Shown here in pieces: positions 6,860 through 13,819 of a DNA stretch of 13,962 nucleotides. The stretch is from the NCBI GenBank assembly GCA_964460435.1, contig CAYWRH010000117.1, positions 1 through 13,962 of the forward strand, written 5' to 3'. This DNA comes from JAAZBV01 sp964460435. GTDB taxonomy: Bacteria; Desulfobacterota; DSM-4660; Desulfatiglandales; HGW-15. The position numbers and the translations under genes are program-made. The notes below the pieces were generated by a model. It was given only the letters and a program-made list of their open reading frames with translations, did no database searches and was not told the origin of the DNA. Within the stretch, counting starts at the first letter, position 1, and each line of letters starts with the position of its first letter.

Positions 6860-7129
6860 TTAATTTACAGCGTCTTTAAGACTTTTACCGGCAACAAACT
6901 TTGGCACCTTTTTGGCTTTGATTTTGATTGCTTCGCCGGTTTGTGGGTTCCTACCCGTCCTAGCTTTCCTCTTGTCTACCTTGAATGTACCGAACCCCAC
7001 CAGTGTGACTGTCTCCTTTTTCTTGAGAGCCTTTGATATTGAATCAAATACACAGTCAACTGCTGCAGTGGCCTCTTTCTTTGTTGCCACTACCTTTGCT
7101 ACCTCGTTAATCAGATCACCCTTATTCAT
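6860..7129 (-). CDS. hup: HU family DNA-binding protein
   Basis: HU is the small histone-like protein that bends and compacts the nucleoid. The 89-residue product covers the family from end to end. The N-terminal helices (MNKGDLINEVAK through ISKALKKKE) form the dimer core. GFGTFKVDKRKARTGRNPQTGE gives the beta arm with the conserved RNPQTG tip, including the proline that intercalates into DNA. The C-terminus ends in VAGKSLKDAVN. An almost ideal Shine-Dalgarno (AAAGGAGG) lies five bases before the ATG, which fits a highly expressed gene. It is flanked by its own promoter and a strong terminator and is probably monocistronic. IHF is less likely because the length and arm sequence are HU-like. 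Confidence 0.96.
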   Translation of the reverse strand: MNKGDLINEVAKVVATKKEATAAVDCVFDSISKALKKKETVTLVGFGTFKVDKRKARTGRNPQTGEAIKIKAKKVPKFVAGKSLKDAVN

Positions 7130-7178
7130 CGCTTCCTCCTTTCAAAAATGGTATGAAATAAAAATCGAAAGTATGAGG

Positions 7179-7207
7179 ACAATAAAGCAATGAAATATAA
7201 ATATCAA
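7179..7207 (-). promoter_or_regulatory. Promoter for the HU gene
   Basis: On the minus strand TTGATA (7207-7202) is followed after 17 bases by TATTGT (7184-7179). Transcription would start near 7172, giving a leader of about 43 bases that ends in the strong AAAGGAGG site. Confidence 0.55.
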
Positions 7208-7288
7208 GCATAAAATAGAGTGTTGATCATTTTTTTCCGCGCTATTATTCATTCTTGGGGCCCTGCAACCTTAAAACCCCTCCGTGAG

Positions 7289-7318
7289 TTGATTGTCACA
7301 GCCCCGAAATAATAAAAT
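7289..7318 (+). promoter_or_regulatory. Possible larE promoter
   Basis: TTGATT (7289-7294) and TAAAAT (7313-7318) are 18 bases apart. Transcription near 7325 would give a leader of about 120 bases before the chosen larE start. The rest of the 7130-7447 gap, apart from the HU promoter, shows no gene, riboswitch or clear hairpin to my eye. Confidence 0.35.
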
Positions 7319-7447
7319 CTATACCTGCGCTTTCTGGTATCACTTCTGTTGACTGCATTGCCCCTGCTGTGTTATTTGCCTTCAGTAATAAAGATATATG
7401 ATATGAAGAGAAAAGGGCTGATTAATAACCCTTGTGATGGGAGAGAT

Positions 7448-8269
7448 ATGGATAAAAGCCTTGCATTGCAAAAAAAGAATGCCCTTCTTAATAACCTGAA
7501 GGGCCTGCCATCTTTAATGGTCGCTTTTTCAGGCGGGGTTGACAGCACCTTCCTGCTTGCGGTCGCAGCGGAGGCGCTTGATGACAGGGTGCTAGCCGTC
7601 ACAGCAACCTCGCCTGTTCACCCGATAACAGATATTAAGAATGCGAATGAATTCACCAAATCACATGGTATAAGGCACATCACCTATGAATCTGATGAAA
7701 AAAAGATACCTGAATTCAGGGCAAATTCGCCTGATCGCTGTTACCACTGCAAAAAGGCCATCTGCATGAAACTATGGGAGATTGCAAAAGAGCATGGCAT
7801 CACCCATATAGCGCATGCCATTAATGCTGATGACCTTTCTGATTACAGGCCCGGGATTAGGGCGGCAAGCGAGATGGGTCTTATAGCGCCGCTAGTCGAT
7901 GTGGAATTAACCAAGGAGGAGATACGCTTTCTGTCAAAGGAGATGGGTCTTGTAACATGGGACATGCCTTCAATGGCATGCCTTGCCTCACGCATACCTT
8001 ATGGCGAGCCTATCACCGATGAAAAGATATCAATGGTGCAAAGGGCAGAAAAAATACTTGCTGATGCAGGGCTGAAACATTACAGGGTAAGGCATCACGG
8101 CACAGTGGCCAGGATAGAGGCAGGCACAAATGATCTACCCGTGTTTTTTAGCCAGACTTTCAGGGAAAGGATTATTAATGATTTTAAAGCAATCGGATTT
8201 CTGCACATTGCCCTTGACCTTGAAGGATACAGATCAGGGAGCATGAACAGGGGGCTGCAACAGAGTTGA
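7448..8269 (+). CDS. larE: LarE-type ATP-dependent sulfur transferase
   Basis: LarE adenylates and then sulfurates the pyridinium dinucleotide precursor of the nickel-pincer nucleotide, the cofactor of lactate racemase and related LarA enzymes. The 273-residue protein has a PP-loop, SGGVDS (28-33), near its N-terminus. It also has the family stretch PDRCYHCKK (Cys98, Cys101) and MACLASRIPYGE (Cys178). Cys178 sits at the position of the sacrificial cysteine of the Lactobacillus enzyme. With two further cysteines present, this resembles the three-cysteine forms reported to use an iron-sulfur cluster catalytically. I chose the ATG at 7448, which has GGGAG just upstream and places SGGVDS at the usual distance. 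The frame stays open upstream to a TTG at 7349, but that part looks non-coding. No larA, larB or larC is in the window. Confidence 0.9.
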   Translation: MDKSLALQKKNALLNNLKGLPSLMVAFSGGVDSTFLLAVAAEALDDRVLAVTATSPVHPITDIKNANEFTKSHGIRHITYESDEKKIPEFRANSPDRCYHCKKAICMKLWEIAKEHGITHIAHAINADDLSDYRPGIRAASEMGLIAPLVDVELTKEEIRFLSKEMGLVTWDMPSMACLASRIPYGEPITDEKISMVQRAEKILADAGLKHYRVRHHGTVARIEAGTNDLPVFFSQTFRERIINDFKAIGFLHIALDLEGYRSGSMNRGLQQS

Positions 8270-8319
8270 TAAGGATATCTAGCAATCAAAAGGCAAAGAT
8301 GAGTTACCCATTTGGAACA

Positions 8320-8331
8320 GTAATTAATTAC
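8320..8331. repeat. 12-bp perfect palindrome between larE and the HTH gene
   Basis: GTAATTAATTAC is its own reverse complement. It lies one base beyond the HTH gene's stop codon and 50 bases beyond larE. It lacks the GC stem of a terminator. It could be a protein-binding site or simply chance in AT-rich DNA. Confidence 0.3.
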
Positions 8332-8332
8332 A

Positions 8333-8512
8333 CTAAATCTTCTCTGCCTCACCCTTGCTTACCCACTCCCTGAGGCTCTCCTTTTCAAAGCGCCACTTGT
8401 TCAACACCTTTTTGCCGGGGATCTTCCCATCCTTTACTAGTTTATAGATAGACCTTTTGCCTATCTGGAGATAATCTGCTGCCTCTTCTATTGTAAGGAT
8501 CTCTTTTTCCAT
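8333..8512 (-). CDS. Excisionase-type helix-turn-helix DNA-binding protein, 59 residues
   Basis: This short gene reads from an ATG at 8512 to a TAG at 8333. Its protein begins MEKEILTIEEAADYLQIGKR and continues through SIYKLVKDGKIPGKKV to NKWRFEKESLREWV. That is the winged-helix pattern of the MerR-like excisionase/HTH_17 family: a TIEEAADYL first helix, a recognition helix SIYKLVKDGKIP, then a wing (W-RF) and a closing helix. A Shine-Dalgarno AAGGAG lies eight bases before the ATG. An ATG seven bases further upstream is in another frame and too close to that site. Such proteins regulate transcription or direct recombination. No integrase, phage or toxin gene is nearby, so a small regulator is more likely than a true excisionase. 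Confidence 0.85.
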   Translation of the reverse strand: MEKEILTIEEAADYLQIGKRSIYKLVKDGKIPGKKVLNKWRFEKESLREWVSKGEAEKI

Positions 8513-8520
8513 TATCCATT

Positions 8521-8526
8521 CTCCTT
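8521..8526 (-). promoter_or_regulatory. Shine-Dalgarno of the HTH gene
   Basis: On the minus strand AAGGAG lies eight bases upstream of the ATG at 8512. It selects this start over the out-of-frame ATG at 8519, which would have almost no spacing. Confidence 0.6.
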
Positions 8527-8759
8527 GTAATGATTATGCCAACCGGATCATATGAAAATTGTGCATTTTCTATGCCACAGCCTTTTATCAAGCAGCCTGG
8601 ATACCTTGCCCTGTATTGCCCTTACCGCCGGTTATCCCGTTATAATAAGGAAAAACAGCCTTCTTCAAATGCCCGGGAGATAATTTTCTGATATTTTAAA
8701 TCCCTGATATCTGTTTTTATAATTAGCTTACCTGAAATCAGGCCTGATCCTGTTAATTT

Positions 8760-8778
8760 TTTTGACTATGCGTCAAAA
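8760..8778. promoter_or_regulatory. Operator-like inverted repeat upstream of dinG
   Basis: TTTTGAC (8760-8766) and GTCAAAA (8772-8778) are perfect reverse complements around TATGC. The dyad is centred about 60 bases upstream of the predicted dinG transcription start, a usual position for an activator site. Confidence 0.4.
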
Positions 8779-8793
8779 CATGTCTGTTCTTCA

Positions 8794-8822
8794 TTGACCT
8801 TATCAATCCATGCCACTATTAT
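8794..8822 (+). promoter_or_regulatory. dinG: dinG promoter giving an apparently leaderless transcript
   Basis: TTGACC (8794-8799) is followed after 17 bases by TATTAT (8817-8822). A start site six to eight bases downstream falls at 8828-8830, on or next to the dinG ATG (8830). No Shine-Dalgarno precedes that ATG, which is consistent with leaderless translation. Confidence 0.5.
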
Positions 8823-8829
8823 TCATCCC

Positions 8830-10728
8830 ATGAATTTTATATCTCTCACAATAGATAAAACACTAGGAAAAGAGGGGCTCCTGTCCCGCTATCTTGCAGA
8901 CTATGAATACCGCCCTGCGCAGGTAAAGATGGCCCGCATCATTGAGGATGCACTTCACCTTAAAAACCAGGCAATAATCGAGGCGGGAACAGGTGTTGGC
9001 AAGACAATGGGATACCTGGTGCCGGTTATCATGAGCGGTAAAAAGACAGTTATATCAACAGGGACAAAGACCCTGCAGGAGCAGATATTTTTCAAGGATC
9101 TCCCCCTTGTGACAGGCGCCATGGGTGTTAAGGTTAACAGCCTTCTTATGAAGGGAAGGGCAAACTATATATGCCTTAACAGATATCATCAGCACTTTGA
9201 TATGGTTTCATTCCTGAAACCTGAGATGGTGGAACAAAGGGGCCTCATTGACGCATGGCTTAGCAGGACAGTAACAGGGGACAGGGCAGAACTCTCATGG
9301 CTTAATGATGATGACCCTGTCTGGGACATCATCTCCTCCTCATCCGACAGATGCAAGGGCGCTGAATGCCCCCACAGGGATGGCTGCTTTATCATCAGCT
9401 TGAGAAGGCTTGCTGCAAAGGCTGACATAATAATTGTAAATCACCACCTCTTCTTTGCAGACCTTATGTTAAAGTCGGACGGCTTTGGCGAGGTCATACC
9501 CAGGTTTGAGGCAGTAGTCTTTGATGAGGCCCACAGGGTTGAGGATATTGCAACCTCATACTTCGGGGCAACCCTGAGCGCAGGCCAGATACTTGACCTT
9601 GCCGCAGATATTCAGAAAGAGACCGATACAGACAAGTCAGGCGCGCCTGAACAGATGATGATCAATATTGCCGCATTAAAGTCAGGCATTACACAGATTA
9701 ACTCCCTTTTTCATGATGCCCCTGAAAAGGGAAGACTTAATATTGAAGAGATAGAGGCTGAACATAAGATAGCCCTTGATTCCATAGTAAAGGGGTTAAG
9801 GCATATAGAGGCAAATTTTGATAACTCTTTCTCAGCAAGGGCACATGAGCTTGAGGAGAGCCTCAAACTTATATTCAGCAGTGGGAAGGCCAACTGGCTT
9901 ACCTGGTATGAAAAACGCAAGAGGGGCGTTGCACTTCATGCCTCTCCCCTTGATATCTCGGTAAACATGCGTGAACAGCTCTATCAGAATGTCAAAACCA
10001 TAATATTTACATCCGCTACACTCTCAACAGGCGGGACATTTGATTACATAAGGTCAAGGCTCGGCATATCTGAAGAGGCCTTTGAGGCCATATACCCCTC
10101 CCATTTCAACTTTATGGAGCAGGTTCTTTTTTATATACCTTACGACCTTCCGCTGCCAAATAGCGATGAATTTGTGCCAGCCATTACAGGGAGGATAGCC
10201 GAGATACTCAGGCTTTCATCAGGCCGCGCCCTTGTGCTTTTTACCAGCTACAATAATCTGAATTCGGTTTATGACTCGCTTAAAGGCAGGCTTCCCTACA
10301 GGATGCTCAGGCAGGGGGATGCCCCAAAGAATACCCTGCTTGAGGATTTTATAAGGGATACAGGCTCTGTTCTTATGGCGACAGGCTCTTTCTGGGAGGG
10401 TGTGGATGTGCCGGGTGAGGCATTAAGCTGTCTCATCATAGATAAACTTCCATTTGATTCGCCCGGCGACCCTGTTGTGGGGGCGCGCATAGATATGATA
10501 AAGAACCGGGAGGGGAACCCCTTTTTGGAATATCAGGTGCCATCAGCAATCATCTCTTTCAAACAGGGACTTGGAAGACTCATTAGAAAAAGCGCTGACC
10601 GCGGCATACTTGCAGTGCTTGATAAACGTATATTAAAGAGCAGTTATGGCAGGTTATTTATTAAAAGCCTGCCAGAGATGAAAATCGTTAATGAAGTGGC
10701 TGAACTCAATGGCTTTTTTTATAACTGA
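8830..10728 (+). CDS. dinG: DinG-family iron-sulfur ATP-dependent helicase
   Basis: This is an XPD-like superfamily 2 helicase that unwinds DNA 5' to 3' in repair and replication. From the ATG at 8830 the protein is 632 residues. Walker A is AGTGVGKT (52-59). The iron-sulfur cluster cysteines are Cys115 (NYICLNRY), Cys175, Cys180 and Cys186. Walker B is DEAH (232-235). Motif III is SATLS (395-399), and motif VI is QGLGRLIR (579-586). All helicase motifs are intact. There is no N-terminal exonuclease domain, so it matches the DinG/YoaA type of Gram-negative bacteria. The frame extends upstream to a TTG at 8794, but that codon overlaps the -35 element, so the ATG is preferred. A Nudix gene follows after 113 bp, separated by a hairpin. 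Confidence 0.93.
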   Translation: MNFISLTIDKTLGKEGLLSRYLADYEYRPAQVKMARIIEDALHLKNQAIIEAGTGVGKTMGYLVPVIMSGKKTVISTGTKTLQEQIFFKDLPLVTGAMGVKVNSLLMKGRANYICLNRYHQHFDMVSFLKPEMVEQRGLIDAWLSRTVTGDRAELSWLNDDDPVWDIISSSSDRCKGAECPHRDGCFIISLRRLAAKADIIIVNHHLFFADLMLKSDGFGEVIPRFEAVVFDEAHRVEDIATSYFGATLSAGQILDLAADIQKETDTDKSGAPEQMMINIAALKSGITQINSLFHDAPEKGRLNIEEIEAEHKIALDSIVKGLRHIEANFDNSFSARAHELEESLKLIFSSGKANWLTWYEKRKRGVALHASPLDISVNMREQLYQNVKTIIFTSATLSTGGTFDYIRSRLGISEEAFEAIYPSHFNFMEQVLFYIPYDLPLPNSDEFVPAITGRIAEILRLSSGRALVLFTSYNNLNSVYDSLKGRLPYRMLRQGDAPKNTLLEDFIRDTGSVLMATGSFWEGVDVPGEALSCLIIDKLPFDSPGDPVVGARIDMIKNREGNPFLEYQVPSAIISFKQGLGRLIRKSADRGILAVLDKRILKSSYGRLFIKSLPEMKIVNEVAELNGFFYN

Positions 10729-10753
10729 ATAATGTAACCGGTTTCGTATTTTT

Positions 10754-10777
10754 AGAGAGGGTTTTAAACCCGTCTCT
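10754..10777 (+). terminator. Hairpin between dinG and the Nudix gene, possible weak terminator
   Basis: AGAGA-GGGTTT pairs with AAACCC-(bulged G)-TCTCT, a stem of about ten pairs. It is followed by TCTTCG, which is only a weak U-tract. It may reduce read-through into the Nudix gene rather than stop transcription fully. Confidence 0.45.
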
Positions 10778-10828
10778 TCTTCGTAACAGGTTCTTGTGCA
10801 AAATTCAGGTTGTAACCAATCTATTACC

Positions 10829-10833
10829 GGAGG
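10829..10833 (+). promoter_or_regulatory. Shine-Dalgarno that fixes the TTG start of the Nudix gene
   Basis: GGAGG lies eight bases before the TTG at 10842. No ATG or GTG is suitably placed. Two other in-frame TTG codons are either too close to this site (10836) or upstream of it (10794). Confidence 0.6.
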
Positions 10834-10841
10834 AATTGATT

Positions 10842-11417
10842 TTGAAAGTAAAACCCTGGAAGCTTGTTTCAAGCATAAAAGAAAAATCATACAGGATATT
10901 TGATCTCAGGATTGATCGTGCAGTTTCACCCCGCACAGGGGAGGAGCATGATTTTTATGTATTTGAATCCCATGAGTGGGTAAATATCATCCCTGTGACA
11001 AGGAACAGAGAGGTAGTGCTGATAAAGCAGTACAGACACGGGGTTCGCGATGTGTTGCTGGAGATCCCTGGAGGCATAGTTGAGCCGGGGGATACACCCC
11101 TTGATGCCGCCATAAGGGAACTTAAGGAGGAGACAGGCTACACCGCAAAAGAGATGGTCTTTCTGGGCGCGACCCATGCAAACCCCGCCTTTATGAACAA
11201 CAGGTGTCATTCCTATCTTGCCCTGGACAGCTTTCCGGATGGTTCCCAGAACCTTGATGACAAGGAGGATATAGAGGTGCTGTTGCGGCCCCTTGATGAT
11301 ATCCCGAGGATGATAAGGGAGGGAGAGATAACTCACTCCCTCATCCTTGCAGCATTTTACCGCTATTATATGGAATATCAGCAGGGCGTTAACAGCCCTC
11401 CTCCATCTTGTCTATGA
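10842..11417 (+). CDS. Nudix hydrolase, ADP-ribose pyrophosphatase type
   Basis: Nudix enzymes of this group hydrolyse ADP-ribose and related nucleoside diphosphate sugars. From the TTG at 10842 the product has 191 residues. An N-terminal beta region (SYRIFDLRIDRAVSPRTG) is typical of ADP-ribose pyrophosphatases. The Nudix box spans residues 78-100: GIVEPGD, then REL, then KEETGY. The metal-binding REXXEE core is intact, but the first glutamate of the consensus is Asp84. The PGG before the box and the NPAF loop after it (114-117) also fit the ADP-ribose group. The C-terminus overlaps the end of the convergent MFS gene by 29 bp. The exact substrate is not certain. Confidence 0.9.
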   Translation: MKVKPWKLVSSIKEKSYRIFDLRIDRAVSPRTGEEHDFYVFESHEWVNIIPVTRNREVVLIKQYRHGVRDVLLEIPGGIVEPGDTPLDAAIRELKEETGYTAKEMVFLGATHANPAFMNNRCHSYLALDSFPDGSQNLDDKEDIEVLLRPLDDIPRMIREGEITHSLILAAFYRYYMEYQQGVNSPPPSCL

Positions 11418-12585
11418 GCTTAAGGAAAAATGCGAGTGGAAAACCTATTATAATAAGCGCCCCCGCCAGTGTGATGCCTGTGCCAATGGAATATGCCTCT
11501 CCCATGTAGCCAAGGGCAGTGGGCAGCAACCCGCCCCCCAGGACAAGGGCAGCGGGGGTTACCCATGATGTGGCAAGGCTTCTGTAATCAGGCTGCACAA
11601 TGCGTGAAAGGGCGGCGAATCCGGGCGGGAAATAGCAGGCAATAAGGGCTGGTTGTAAAAAGACCATCACCTTGAGCCATGCGCCTGTGAAAAGCCCCAA
11701 AAACAGTGTGACAACCCCTGAACAGAACAGGAAAAGGGCTATTGCCTTTTTCTCTCCAAATTTATCTGTAATCCAGCCGGAAAAAAAGGTCATAAACAAT
11801 GCCGATATCTGCGCTGTGCCGACCAGTGTGTTGGCTGTCTCCGGATTAAGACCCCTCTCTTTAACCAGGTAAAGGGGCATCATGGTATAAACGCCCAGTT
11901 GCCCGCCTATGCCCAGGGCAAAGAGCACGATCAGTATCCAGAATGACCTCTGTGCAAGTATGAAGCGCGCTAGCTTCATCTTTGGTGCATCACCCGGGAA
12001 ATCGCCTATCCTTGATATCAGGAGTGTGATGGCCATTAAAAGGACAAACAGGGCAATCCCGCCCATAAGAAAGCGCCAATTGAACCAGTGCAGTATAAAT
12101 ACGACAAAAAGCGGCCCCAGTATGAGGCTCATGGGAGGAGCAAGCTGCTGCACAGCAAGGGCCTTTCCCCAGTCGGGCCGGCTCACAATAGCGGTAATTA
12201 TGGCGGTTATGGATGGCAGGTTAAACCCTGCTGCAATGCCTATCACAAGCATGGCAAGCCTTATTGTGGCAAGGGAGGTCATCATTACACATACCAGAAG
12301 GGCTATTGCTACGCAGAAGATAGATAGTGTTAATGTGCCCCTGTGGTTTATCCTTGAAGAGACAAAACCTGAGGATACAGCACCGATCATGAAACCAATA
12401 GAGCTTATAAGGAAGATAGATCCTGCCTGTCCTGTGCTTATACCGAGGTCAGCCGATATTGTCGGAAGGAGCGGCGAAAATATAAAACGGCTGATGAATG
12501 TAAGAAAAAAAATGAGGGTCAAATAGAGGATGCTCCAGAACATGGACTTAAAGGTCTCAGGTATGGGACATGACTTATCGGACAT
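11389..12585 (-). CDS. Major facilitator superfamily transporter, 12 membrane helices
   Basis: This 398-residue inner-membrane protein shows about 12 hydrophobic segments in two halves of six. The loop between helices 2 and 3 carries an MFS motif A-like sequence (GFVSSRINHRGTL). The matching loop in the second half reads GWITDKFGEKKAI. The central loop, about residues 190-210 (RIGDFPGDAPKMKL), is cytoplasmic. The length is typical for drug/proton antiporters and for organic-anion or nitrate-type MFS carriers, but nothing in the sequence fixes the substrate. The ATG is preceded by AAAGGAGG four bases away, a strong ribosome site. A short inverted repeat upstream may bind a regulator. Its 3' end overlaps the Nudix gene by 29 bp, in antisense. 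Confidence 0.9.
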   Translation of the reverse strand: MSDKSCPIPETFKSMFWSILYLTLIFFLTFISRFIFSPLLPTISADLGISTGQAGSIFLISSIGFMIGAVSSGFVSSRINHRGTLTLSIFCVAIALLVCVMMTSLATIRLAMLVIGIAAGFNLPSITAIITAIVSRPDWGKALAVQQLAPPMSLILGPLFVVFILHWFNWRFLMGGIALFVLLMAITLLISRIGDFPGDAPKMKLARFILAQRSFWILIVLFALGIGGQLGVYTMMPLYLVKERGLNPETANTLVGTAQISALFMTFFSGWITDKFGEKKAIALFLFCSGVVTLFLGLFTGAWLKVMVFLQPALIACYFPPGFAALSRIVQPDYRSLATSWVTPAALVLGGGLLPTALGYMGEAYSIGTGITLAGALIIIGFPLAFFLKLIDKMEEGC

Positions 12586-12617
12586 ATGGCCTCCTTTGAT
12601 GCTTGTCCTTAATTTTT

Positions 12618-12636
12618 TTATTATCTGTTATAATAA
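12618..12636. promoter_or_regulatory. Operator-like inverted repeat upstream of the MFS gene
   Basis: TTATTAT (12618-12624) and ATAATAA (12630-12636) are perfect reverse complements around CTGTT. The dyad lies 33-51 bases before the MFS start and includes -10-like hexamers on the minus strand. No good -35 was found. The 12586-12844 gap otherwise holds no gene that I can see. Confidence 0.4.
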
Positions 12637-12692
12637 GCGCTTCTCATCCCGGATATCCGCCTTGCTTTTCAATTTGGCTTCTGCTTCAGCTC

Positions 12693-12715
12693 CTGGCCCG
12701 GGTTTAGCCCGGCCA
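12693..12715. repeat. GC-rich hairpin in the gap upstream of the MFS gene
   Basis: CTGGCCCGGG (12693-12702) can pair with GCCCGGCCAG (12706-12715) in a stem of about nine pairs with one bulged C and a short loop. There is no U-tract on either side, so it is not an obvious terminator. A REP-like or leader structure is possible. Confidence 0.35.
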
Positions 12716-12844
12716 GAGAAATGCCTGTTAAAACATTAATTACCCGGATAAATGGTCATGATCAGCCATGAGATCATTTAATCTATTGAGCATGTTAACA
12801 AAGGCGCAAGCTTTAGACAAGTTACTTTATCAACGCACAGTCTG

Positions 12845-13819
12845 TTAAAATGCGCCTCTCTCTTTTAATGATGCCAGGGCCTTTTCATAAAAGCCCTTTT
12901 TATTTTCATCCCAGGCATATTTTATTGCCTGGTTAATACTTGCTTCCGCCTTTTTCATGTTTCCGCTCTTAAGATAGGCAAGGGCCAGCCCATAATAAAA
13001 GAGGTGCTCATCCTTTTTAAGCCGGATCGCCTCCCTGAAAAACCCAACCGATTTTTCATAAAATGCATCCTGATATGCGGCCTTTCCCGCTGCATACTGG
13101 TAATAGGGGTTTTTATTTCTAAATGATTCCACCCGTTCTTTAAAAAAGGCAGCATTCTCCATATCACCCTTCGCATCATAGAGATGCGCCAGATTATTCA
13201 TTATGGATAAAAGGCTTGTATCCCTTATCCCGCGGGTAACTGAAAGCCCCTGGAGATATGCAGCCTCTGCCGCCTCAAGCTGGTTGTTTCTCTTGTAAAT
13301 CACCCCGAGGTTGGACCATGCATAACTTAAGTTCGGATCAACCTTGATTGCCTTGATAAAATAGCTGTATGCATCCTTTGGATTGCCCTCTGCAAGGTGT
13401 TTGCTCCCGATATTATTATAATACTGCGCAAATGCACGCCTGTCAGAGATAGTATCATACCCTAATATGCTGATACTGGACTTTTCCGGGGTAATCTCTG
13501 AGGGTGAAAAAAAATACCGTATAGAGTCCTCAATTGTAACAAGTCTTTCTTTATCATCCACCACTCTTAGCTGGATCATCTGGGTAAAGATATAACGGAT
13601 ATCAACAGATGCCCCTATGTGTTTAGTGAAAAAGAGTGTCTCCCCATCCCTTGACCAGCTTGGCAAGGTGGGTATTTCCGAGAACCTTGCTGGAAGTCCG
13701 GCATATCTGGCAGCCGCAACAAACAGATTGCTGAATGAAAGACAGTTTCCAGTGCCAGTATCAAAGGTCTGCTGTGCTGTTTTTACACCGTAGAGGTCAG
13801 ATACAGTGTCATACTTCAC
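12845..13819 (-). CDS. Transglutaminase-like protein with C-terminal TPR repeats (5' end uncertain)
   Basis: Counted from the GTG at 13819, the protein has 324 residues. The N-terminal part is a transglutaminase-like domain: TGNCLSFSNLFVAAARYAGL carries the presumed nucleophile Cys26, and FFTKHIG carries His67. The third triad residue is less clear (Asp98 is a candidate). From about residue 127 to the end come tetratricopeptide repeats, such as YYNNIGSKHLAEGNPKDAYS and YYGLALAYLKSGNMKKAEAS, which usually mediate protein contacts. The GTG has no Shine-Dalgarno. Coding resemblance continues upstream in the same frame to the window edge, broken only by a TAG at 13912-13910. The real N-terminus therefore probably lies outside the window. 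The function is unknown; related proteins may be secreted or cell-envelope associated. Confidence 0.75.
   Translation of the reverse strand: MKYDTVSDLYGVKTAQQTFDTGTGNCLSFSNLFVAAARYAGLPARFSEIPTLPSWSRDGETLFFTKHIGASVDIRYIFTQMIQLRVVDDKERLVTIEDSIRYFFSPSEITPEKSSISILGYDTISDRRAFAQYYNNIGSKHLAEGNPKDAYSYFIKAIKVDPNLSYAWSNLGVIYKRNNQLEAAEAAYLQGLSVTRGIRDTSLLSIMNNLAHLYDAKGDMENAAFFKERVESFRNKNPYYQYAAGKAAYQDAFYEKSVGFFREAIRLKKDEHLFYYGLALAYLKSGNMKKAEASINQAIKYAWDENKKGFYEKALASLKERGAF

Larger units (their letters stand above)
8513..8829. other. Divergent intergenic region between the HTH gene and dinG
   Basis: I see no gene in this stretch of about 317 bases. It holds the HTH gene's ribosome site at the left, a lone TATAAT (8641-8646) with a poor TTGCCC 19 bases upstream, an inverted repeat at 8760-8778, and a good dinG promoter at the right end. 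No convincing promoter for the HTH gene was found. Confidence 0.5.

Noticed and set aside
8333..8512. The small HTH protein as an antitoxin or phage excisionase
   Set aside because: No toxin, integrase or attachment-site repeat is found beside it.
8760..8778. The dinG dyad as a classical LexA box
   Set aside because: It does not match the E. coli (CTG-N10-CAG) or Bacillus (GAAC-N4-GTTC) forms. I keep it only as an unassigned inverted repeat.
11909..12526. A 205-residue plus-strand frame opposite the MFS gene
   Set aside because: It is antisense to a convincing 12-helix transporter, and its composition is that of reverse-translated membrane codons.
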